A stretch of 64,000 nt of DNA from Nocardia xishanensis NBRC 101358 (GTDB lineage Bacteria > Actinomycetota > Actinomycetes > Mycobacteriales > Mycobacteriaceae). Under the pieces are notes generated by a model that had not been told where the DNA came from, searched no databases, and saw nothing but the letters and a program-made list of their open reading frames with translations. Positions 58,448-64,000 of the stretch are shown one piece after another; position 1 is the first letter of the stretch; each line of letters begins with the position of its first letter. The DNA lies in contig NZ_BDCF01000048.1 of NCBI RefSeq assembly GCF_001613365.1, positions 1 to 64,000 of the forward strand, read 5' to 3'. A program made the translations under genes and the position numbers.

Positions 58448-59767
58448 ATGAGCGAACCCAGCGACATCACCGGTCGGGCGCGCCACCGCCGGGCCCGGCC
58501 GGGGCGAGGCGCGGACATGAACGACGAGGTCGAGTCGGCCGTCCGCGAGGTGGCCGAACGCATCAAAGCCGATCTTCCCCGGCTGCTCACCGGCATGACC
58601 TCGATGTTCTCCGAGATGATCGCGGAGTTCCGGCACGACGACGAGGTGCAGCGGCTCATGGTGGCCAGCACGGCCTCGAACCTCGCCGCCATGATCGATG
58701 TGCTGACGCTGGGCATCTCGTTCGACGACCTCACGGTCCCGCCCGCCGCCGCCGAGTACGCCCGCCGGTTCGCCCAGCACGGGATGTCGCTGGAGGCCCT
58801 GCTGCGCGCGTATCGCCTCGGCGAGCACATGTTCGCGCAGACGGCGATGACGGAGCTGGGGGCGCTCGACCCGTCGGCCGAGCTGGCGTTGGCGACCACG
58901 AGCCGCATCGCGTCGATGGTCAACCGCTACATCGACCGGGTCATCGAGGGCGTCATCGATATCTACGAGAACGAACGCCGCCGCTGGGACGCGCGCACGG
59001 ACGCGACGCGGGCCGCGCAGGTGCGGGCCGTCCTGGACGGGGAGGGGCTGGATCTGCCTTCGGCGGAACAGATGCTGGGAACCTCGCTGCGCGCCTGGCA
59101 CCTGGCCGCGATCATCTGGACACCGCCCGGCTCCGCGGCCTCCTACGACCTGCTGCGCACCGGCGTGCGCATGCTCGCCACCGCGACCGGCAAGCTGCCG
59201 CTGACGATCCTCGTCGACGAGCACAACTGCTGGGCGTGGATCTCCTCGACAGGCCAGCCCTCGCTCGATATCGCCACGCTCGAAGCCGAGCTGCGCAAGC
59301 AACCATCGCTCCGGATGGCCGTCGGCGATCGCGGGTTCGGGCTCGCCGGGTTCCGGCGGACGTTCCGCGACGCGCAGGGCGCGCGCGGCGTGGCGGTGGC
59401 CGCCGCCAAAGCGCGCCAGCTGACGCTGTATTCGCGAGTCGCCGTGGCGGGTCTGCTGATGGACCGCCTACCGGACGTGCGGGCCTGGGCGCACCGGGTA
59501 CTCGGCGACCTGATGCGCGACGACGAGTCGACCGCCCGGCTGCGCGAGACCGCCCAGGTGTACCTGGACGCGCGCGGCAGCCTCACCGACGCGGCCGCCC
59601 GCATGCACGTCCACAAGAACACCGTGCACTACCGGGTGCGCAAAGCCGAAGAGCTGCTGGGCCATTCGCTCGGCACCAACCGGCTCGACGTCGAGATCGC
59701 GCTCATGGTGTGCGCCCAATTCGGTATCACCACACCGGCTTCCGGCCGTTCGGACACCGCGGGGTGA
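58448..59767 (+). CDS. PucR-type helix-turn-helix regulator
   Basis: A 439-residue regulator. The N-terminal helical domain (about 25-185) resembles RsbRD/PucR sensory bundles. The middle is a GGDEF-like region, and the C-terminal HTH (about 370-425) has GSLTDAAARMHVHKNTVHYRVRKAEELL. It is divergent from the lipid operon with a perfect inverted repeat in the gap, so it likely controls that operon. It is a different subtype from the PucR protein at 26823-28346, with little visible similarity outside the HTH. Confidence 0.88.
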   Translation: MSEPSDITGRARHRRARPGRGADMNDEVESAVREVAERIKADLPRLLTGMTSMFSEMIAEFRHDDEVQRLMVASTASNLAAMIDVLTLGISFDDLTVPPAAAEYARRFAQHGMSLEALLRAYRLGEHMFAQTAMTELGALDPSAELALATTSRIASMVNRYIDRVIEGVIDIYENERRRWDARTDATRAAQVRAVLDGEGLDLPSAEQMLGTSLRAWHLAAIIWTPPGSAASYDLLRTGVRMLATATGKLPLTILVDEHNCWAWISSTGQPSLDIATLEAELRKQPSLRMAVGDRGFGLAGFRRTFRDAQGARGVAVAAAKARQLTLYSRVAVAGLLMDRLPDVRAWAHRVLGDLMRDDESTARLRETAQVYLDARGSLTDAAARMHVHKNTVHYRVRKAEELLGHSLGTNRLDVEIALMVCAQFGITTPASGRSDTAG

Positions 59768-59803
59768 CCAGCGCGCGACCGGCCGGGCGGCGCGGCCTCG
59801 GCG

Positions 59804-62104
59804 TCACCCCGGGATTCGGCGGTTGGCTCCGCGCAGCGGGTTCGCCACCGGCGATTTGATCGCCGGGAGGGTGACCGACATGCGAACCCGGGTCCCCTGT
59901 CCGTTGTGGTCGATCTCGAGCTCCTCGGTGAGCGCGCGCATCATGTCGATGCCGCGGCCGCGGTGGCCGGGATCGGCGGAGCGCGGCTTCCAGGTACCGG
60001 TGTCGGTGACCTCGATGACCACCCGTTCGGTGTCGCATTCCGCGCTCAACCGGACGCGTTCGGTCGCCGCGGCGCCGTTGCGGTAGGCGTGTTCGATGCT
60101 GTTGCTGCACGCCTCGTTCGCGGCCGCGACCAGGTCGGAGGCGAGATCGTGCGGCACGGCCGCGGCCGCGAACCATGCCTTGAGCCTGCGGCGCATGCCG
60201 GAGAGCTCGTCGGCGTCGGCGGGCACGTCCATGCGCAGCGGCGCGGGCGGCTGCCGGTAGACCACCATCGCGACGTCGTCGTCGTAACCCGCGGTGGGGC
60301 GCAGCCGGGAGAGAACCGCGTCGGCCACCTCACGCGGCAGTTTGCCCCCGGTGTCGGCGAGCACTGCCGCGATCTTGGCGAAACCGTCGTCGATGTCGAC
60401 CCCGCGCTGTTCGACGAGACCGTCGGTGAACAGCACCAGCGTCGAGCCGGGCGTCAGCGCGGTGGTGGCCTCCGGCCTGCGCGGCATCTCGAAGGTGGCC
60501 AGCGGCACCGAGCGCCCGCCCTCCAGCAGCCTGCCCTGCTTGCCGACGTCGGCCAGGATCGGCGGCATGTGGCCCGCGCTGCTGTAGCGGACCAGCCCGC
60601 GCACCGGATCGAGTACCGCGGCGCACACCGTAGTGCACATGGCGCCGGGTATGCGGCTCGCCACCGTGTCCAGTTCGGCGAGCAACTGCGCGGGGCCCGC
60701 CCCGCGCAACAGCAAAGCCCTTCCCGCCGTGCGTAATTGGCCCATCACCACGGCCGCGGACAGACCGCGGCCGACGCAGTCGCCGACCACGACGCCGATG
60801 GTGCCGTCGCGCAACGGCACCACGTCGTACCAGTCGCCGCCGATCTCCAGCGGCGGCAGCGCCGGTTCGTAGTGCACCGAGAACCGGGGCGGCAGCTCGA
60901 TGGGGCCGAGCATGGCGCGCTGCAAGGTGAGCGAGGTGGCGCGGGCCTGATCGAAGTTGCGCGCCCGCTGCACCGCGAGGCTGAGGTGCCCGATCAGCAG
61001 CGAGAACAGCGTCCAGTCCGCGGCGCTGATCGCACGCGGCGCGGCGAAGCGCAACCACAGTGCGGCGTCACCGGTTTCACCGAGCGGGGCGACGATGCCC
61101 TCGGAGCTCTCGGCGCCCTCCGGGATCGCGAACAGGCTGCGCGGCGGCCTGCGCCGGGCGCGTTCGAGCAGAGCGCGCGCGGGTTTGTCGAGCGCCGCGG
61201 GGTCGGCCTCGACGCCCGCGACCGAATCGCCCGGCCGCTCGACGGACCCGGAGACGTACACCTCGGGGTCGGCATTGCGGCTCGGCCACACCGTGACCAC
61301 CGCCGACTCCGCGCCGACCGTGCGCCGCAATTCGTCCAGGCCCACCGCGAGCACCTCGACCACGCTGGTCGCCGCGCCCACCGCGGTGGCCAGGCGGGAG
61401 GCGGCCTGGTCGCGGGCCTGCGCGTCGTGCTCGGCGGTCACGTCGCGGATGGTGCCGACGTAGATCAGCTCGTTGTTCTCCGGCTTGACCAGCGCGCTCG
61501 TACTCACCGCGAGCCAGAGCCGACGCCCGTCGCGGTGCCGGACCGGCAGCACGAAACGCAGCGCCTCGGTGCCGAGATCGGGATAGCGCGGCCCGGCGGG
61601 CAGCGACCACGGATGCGGCACCGGGTACGGCACGTCCGCGGGACCGTAACCGGTGAGCGCGCCGAAGGCGGAGTTCACCTCGACGATGGTGCCGCGCGAG
61701 TCGGCCACGAAGAACCCGTCCTGCAGTGATTCGACCAGCGCGGTGCGGAAGGCGTCGCGGCCCGCGAGATCGTCTGCGCGCGAACGCTGTTGCTCGTAGC
61801 GGCGGGTGCCGTCGAGATAGCCGCGGGTGGCGATATCGAGCGCGGCGAGGGTCTGCAACAGGAATTCGAGCGCGGTCTCGGCGATCCGCGGCTCCGGCGC
61901 GTCCTCGATCTCGCGCTCGGCCAGTTCGGCCTCGGTGGCCAGGCGGAAGTGGTTCTCGGTGAGATCGAGCAGGCTGATGCTCTCGACCAAGGCGCGCCTG
62001 CCGAGTTCGTAGCCCTCGGACAGGCTGTCCTGACCGGGTGAGGACAAGTGCCGCCGCAGGGCGTCGGCGTAGGCGTCCAGGAACTCGGCGAGCACGGTGC
62101 TCAT
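59804..62104 (-). CDS. Multidomain RsbU/RsbW-like sensor phosphatase-kinase
   Basis: A 766-residue signalling protein. Domains in order: RsbU-type helical N-terminus (1-115), PAS (about 122-235; DGFFVADSRGTIVEVNSAFG), GAF (about 245-390), SpoIIE/PP2C phosphatase (about 410-615; GGDWYDVV, VGDCVGRGLSAA, DDDVAMVV, with metal Asp residues) and an RsbW-type HATPase (about 635-750; NEACSNSIEHA, GRGIDMM). Phosphatase and anti-sigma-kinase modules are thus joined in one chain, so it may both phosphorylate and dephosphorylate an anti-sigma antagonist. It is the last gene of the stressosome operon. Confidence 0.92.
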   Translation of the reverse strand: MSTVLAEFLDAYADALRRHLSSPGQDSLSEGYELGRRALVESISLLDLTENHFRLATEAELAEREIEDAPEPRIAETALEFLLQTLAALDIATRGYLDGTRRYEQQRSRADDLAGRDAFRTALVESLQDGFFVADSRGTIVEVNSAFGALTGYGPADVPYPVPHPWSLPAGPRYPDLGTEALRFVLPVRHRDGRRLWLAVSTSALVKPENNELIYVGTIRDVTAEHDAQARDQAASRLATAVGAATSVVEVLAVGLDELRRTVGAESAVVTVWPSRNADPEVYVSGSVERPGDSVAGVEADPAALDKPARALLERARRRPPRSLFAIPEGAESSEGIVAPLGETGDAALWLRFAAPRAISAADWTLFSLLIGHLSLAVQRARNFDQARATSLTLQRAMLGPIELPPRFSVHYEPALPPLEIGGDWYDVVPLRDGTIGVVVGDCVGRGLSAAVVMGQLRTAGRALLLRGAGPAQLLAELDTVASRIPGAMCTTVCAAVLDPVRGLVRYSSAGHMPPILADVGKQGRLLEGGRSVPLATFEMPRRPEATTALTPGSTLVLFTDGLVEQRGVDIDDGFAKIAAVLADTGGKLPREVADAVLSRLRPTAGYDDDVAMVVYRQPPAPLRMDVPADADELSGMRRRLKAWFAAAAVPHDLASDLVAAANEACSNSIEHAYRNGAAATERVRLSAECDTERVVIEVTDTGTWKPRSADPGHRGRGIDMMRALTEELEIDHNGQGTRVRMSVTLPAIKSPVANPLRGANRRIPG

Positions 62105-62161
62105 CGGCGACCGCCACTACATTCGGTCATGCCTTCCTCTCACTGGCGCTCGGCCCGTCGC

Positions 62162-62797
62162 TCATGACACTCCGTTCGCGGTCCCGCCGCGGTGCCGGGC
62201 GGCCAGCACCAGGGCGTCGTCGGTGTCCTTGGCGTGCCTGGCCAGGATGTCGGCGGTGATCTCGGCGGTCGACCTGGAAAGGTCGATGCCCTCGGCGGAT
62301 TCGGTGACGATGCCGTCGGTGGTCATCAGCAGCAGGTCGCCCACGCGCACCTGCACGGTCTGCGGTTGCAGGTTCTGCGGCAGCCGATATCCCACGATGC
62401 CTCCGGTCAGCAGTACCGCGGCGCGCACGGTCAGCCCGGCGGGGCTCGCGGTGAGCACCCGGGAGTCGACATTGCCGACGCCCAGCCAGCGGATGGTGTC
62501 CTTGACATCGAACAGCGCCAGCGACACCGCGGCGCCGCGGGTGTCGGCCATTGCTCTATGACACAGCACCATCAGCACATCCAAAGGCTCCGAGCGGTTC
62601 TCGGCAAGTACCTGGGCGGCCCGGTCGGCAGCGTCCGCCGCGGCGGAGCCGTGGCCGAGCCCGTCGAGTACCGCGAACAGCACCGCGCCGCCGCCCGCGT
62701 CGAGGACGACGCAGCGGTCCCCGGAGATGTGCTGCCCTGGTAAGGCGCGACCGGCCACCGCCCACTCGATTCGGCCGATGAACCCGTCTTCATGCAC
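62162..62797 (-). CDS. rsbX: RsbX-like SpoIIE/PP2C phosphatase
   Basis: A 211-residue protein consisting of one small SpoIIE-type phosphatase domain. It has GDRCVVLDAGGG, LDGLGHGSAA and TTDGIVTE with the metal-binding Asp residues. RsbX dephosphorylates RsbS and RsbR and so resets the stressosome. Its start overlaps the rsbT-like stop by 8 bases. Confidence 0.87.
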   Translation of the reverse strand: MHEDGFIGRIEWAVAGRALPGQHISGDRCVVLDAGGGAVLFAVLDGLGHGSAAADAADRAAQVLAENRSEPLDVLMVLCHRAMADTRGAAVSLALFDVKDTIRWLGVGNVDSRVLTASPAGLTVRAAVLLTGGIVGYRLPQNLQPQTVQVRVGDLLLMTTDGIVTESAEGIDLSRSTAEITADILARHAKDTDDALVLAARHRGGTANGVS

Positions 62798-63209
62798 CGT
62801 TGGGTACCCACTTCCACATTTCCACCAACGTGCCGCGGCCGGGTCCGGAGTCGATAGTGAGCCGATCCATCAACCTTCGCGCGCCGGGTAGCCCGAGCCC
62901 GAGTCCACGACCCGTCGAATAGCCGTCCTCGAGTGCGCGGGGAATGTCGCGAATGCCGGGCCCTTGGTCGCTGGCCTGGACCACGAGCGCCTGGCGGCCC
63001 TCGCGATCGTCGACCAGCAGGCGAATTTCGCCGGTGCCCGCGTAACTGGTGATGTTGCGGGCGATTTCGGAGATGGCCGTCGAGATCATGGTGCAGTCGG
63101 TCAGGGAGAAGCCGAGCTTGGCTGCCAATTCCCGTCCCGCTTGTCGTGCTGTCACGATGTCCGCGGACAGCTTGACCGCGATCACCACGTTCTCAGCGGC
63201 CACTGTCAC
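62790..63209 (-). CDS. rsbT: RsbT-like switch kinase
   Basis: A 139-residue GHKL kinase. N-box AISEIARNIT, G1-box DQGPGI and G2-box GRGLGLGLPGARRLMD are present, and the length fits RsbT rather than RsbW. It phosphorylates RsbS/RsbR and on release activates an RsbU phosphatase. The GTG start overlaps the rsbS-like 3' end by 17 bases. Confidence 0.9.
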   Translation of the reverse strand: MTVAAENVVIAVKLSADIVTARQAGRELAAKLGFSLTDCTMISTAISEIARNITSYAGTGEIRLLVDDREGRQALVVQASDQGPGIRDIPRALEDGYSTGRGLGLGLPGARRLMDRLTIDSGPGRGTLVEMWKWVPNGA

Positions 63210-63582
63210 GACCGTCTCGCTGGCGGCGTACGGAAGATTTTCGATCCAGCCATGCCAGTCCTTCTTCGAGGTCGAGGGCGGTATGCATGTCCTCGAAGGT
63301 GAGTCCGAGCTGCACCATGGCGAACGCGACCTCGGGTTGCAGTCCGACGATGACGGTCTCCGCCCCGCGCAATTGGGTCATGTGCGCGATGGTGCGCAGC
63401 GATCTCGCGGCGAAGGAATCCATCACGTCGATCGCCGTCACGTCGACGATGATGCCGTGCGCCCGGTATCTGCTCACCTGTTTCATCAGGTCGTCCTGCA
63501 GGCGCTCGGTATCGGCGTCGGTCAGTGCGGACTGGACCGACGCGATGAGATAGGTGCCTTGTTTGAGAATGGGAACCGGCAT
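63193..63582 (-). CDS. rsbS: RsbS-like stressosome scaffold (STAS)
   Basis: A 129-residue single STAS domain, starting MPVPILKQGTYLIASVQ. The phosphorylation site is probably Ser56 in DVMDSFAARSL. RsbS forms the stressosome core with RsbR and holds RsbT until phosphorylated. It lies 13 bases downstream of the RsbR-like gene. Confidence 0.9.
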   Translation of the reverse strand: MPVPILKQGTYLIASVQSALTDADTERLQDDLMKQVSRYRAHGIIVDVTAIDVMDSFAARSLRTIAHMTQLRGAETVIVGLQPEVAFAMVQLGLTFEDMHTALDLEEGLAWLDRKSSVRRQRDGRDSGR

Positions 63583-63595
63583 CGCGGGCGCTCGA

Positions 63596-64000
63596 TCAGC
63601 GTCCGTCGCGTTCGGCCACCCGATCGGTCACGCGGGTCACCTCGTATCCGAGCAGGCGTTCGGCTTCCTCGATGCCGCCTTGGAGGTCGCCGACGGCGTT
63701 CATTTTCGACAGGTCGAGGCCGATGGTGACCAGGGTGAGCGCGATTTCCGAGGAGAGGCCGGTGATGATCACGCTGGCGCCCATCAGGCCGGAGGCGTCG
63801 ACGGTTTGCACCAGGTGGTTGGCGACGGTGGAGTCGATGGTCGGGACGCCGGTGATGTCGATGACGACGACCTTGGCGCGGTTGTGGCGGATGGCGCGTA
63901 GCAGCTGTTCGGTGAGCTGGCGGGCGCGTTGGCTGTCGAGCACGCCGATGATGGGCAGGATCAGCAGCTGTTCGCGGACCTGGAGCACCGGGGTGGACAG
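63596..64000 (-). CDS. rsbR: RsbR-like stressosome sensor, C-terminal STAS part (cut by right edge)
   Basis: The frame is open to the right edge, so the N-terminal sensor domain is outside. The visible 134 residues are the RsbR STAS domain, opening LSTPVLQVREQLLILPIIG, with the phosphorylation region DITGVPTIDSTVANHL. The internal Met near 63988 is not the true start. It is the first visible gene of the operon and defines the signal input of the stressosome. Confidence 0.88.
   Translation of the reverse strand: MSTPVLQVREQLLILPIIGVLDSQRARQLTEQLLRAIRHNRAKVVVIDITGVPTIDSTVANHLVQTVDASGLMGASVIITGLSSEIALTLVTIGLDLSKMNAVGDLQGGIEEAERLLGYEVTRVTDRVAERDGR

Noticed and set aside
1..64000. CRISPR arrays, tRNA or rRNA genes, integrase/transposase genes and attachment sites
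   Set aside because: None seen on reading both strands. The only tandem repeats are the coding repeat at the left edge and the 15-bp duplication at 25020.

Overview
The window is a high-GC actinobacterial chromosome segment, most likely from Nocardia (inference). The reasons are an MmpL/MMPL-type lipid exporter, a DUF3556 membrane protein, several fatty-acyl-CoA ligase and F420/LLM-type enzymes, frequent GTG starts, probable leaderless promoters, and above all a cluster with the gene content and order of the nocardiolactone (nltA-nltB-nltC-nltD) beta-lactone pathway. No rRNA, tRNA, CRISPR array or intact insertion sequence was seen.

Region by region. 0-2.5 kb: a left-edge secreted repeat protein, a small helical protein, a methyltransferase pseudogene and a tandem universal stress protein. 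2.5-11 kb: one leftward operon reading nltA-like, nltB-like, nltC-like, small membrane protein, nltD-like, HxxxD acyltransferase, an 18-residue leader ORF and an MMPL exporter. It looks like a complete unit to build, modify and export a long-chain beta-lactone. 11.7-18.1 kb: a Baeyer-Villiger-type monooxygenase, two TetR regulators, an aldehyde dehydrogenase/SDR pair with a divergent promoter and operator, and a PrmC-like methyltransferase. 18.4-25 kb: YdcF protein, a FolD-like enzyme lacking its cyclohydrolase lysine, cell-wall L,D-transpeptidase, an FchA-type cyclohydrolase that could supply the missing step, and an F420-type oxidoreductase. 25-30.3 kb: small stress and regulatory proteins (STAS, DksA-like, CBS, PucR, VOC and two neighbouring paralogous proteins). 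30.5-34.7 kb: an acetolactate-synthase-type enzyme without a regulatory subunit, and an ECF41-like sigma factor with a mirror-image bidirectional promoter facing an alpha/beta hydrolase.

34.8-43.6 kb: a Cys-rich PG-binding-like protein, a secreted beta-helix protein, a second aldehyde dehydrogenase, DUF1801 and SRPBCC proteins, and a fused 1284-residue ABC exporter. 43.6-48.9 kb: a sulfonate-type ABC uptake operon with a flavin monooxygenase and a ROK regulator. 49.0-49.7 kb: a deletion scar joining the remains of a divergent tetR-mmpL pair. 49.8-53.3 kb: a phosphoesterase, small membrane proteins and a class A beta-lactamase with unusual active-site residues. 53.4-59.8 kb: a lipid-type operon (FadD, DUF3556 protein, FAD oxidoreductase) with a divergent PucR-type regulator. 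59.8-64 kb: a stressosome signalling operon (RsbR partial, RsbS, RsbT, RsbX-like, multidomain RsbU/RsbW-like), cut by the right edge.
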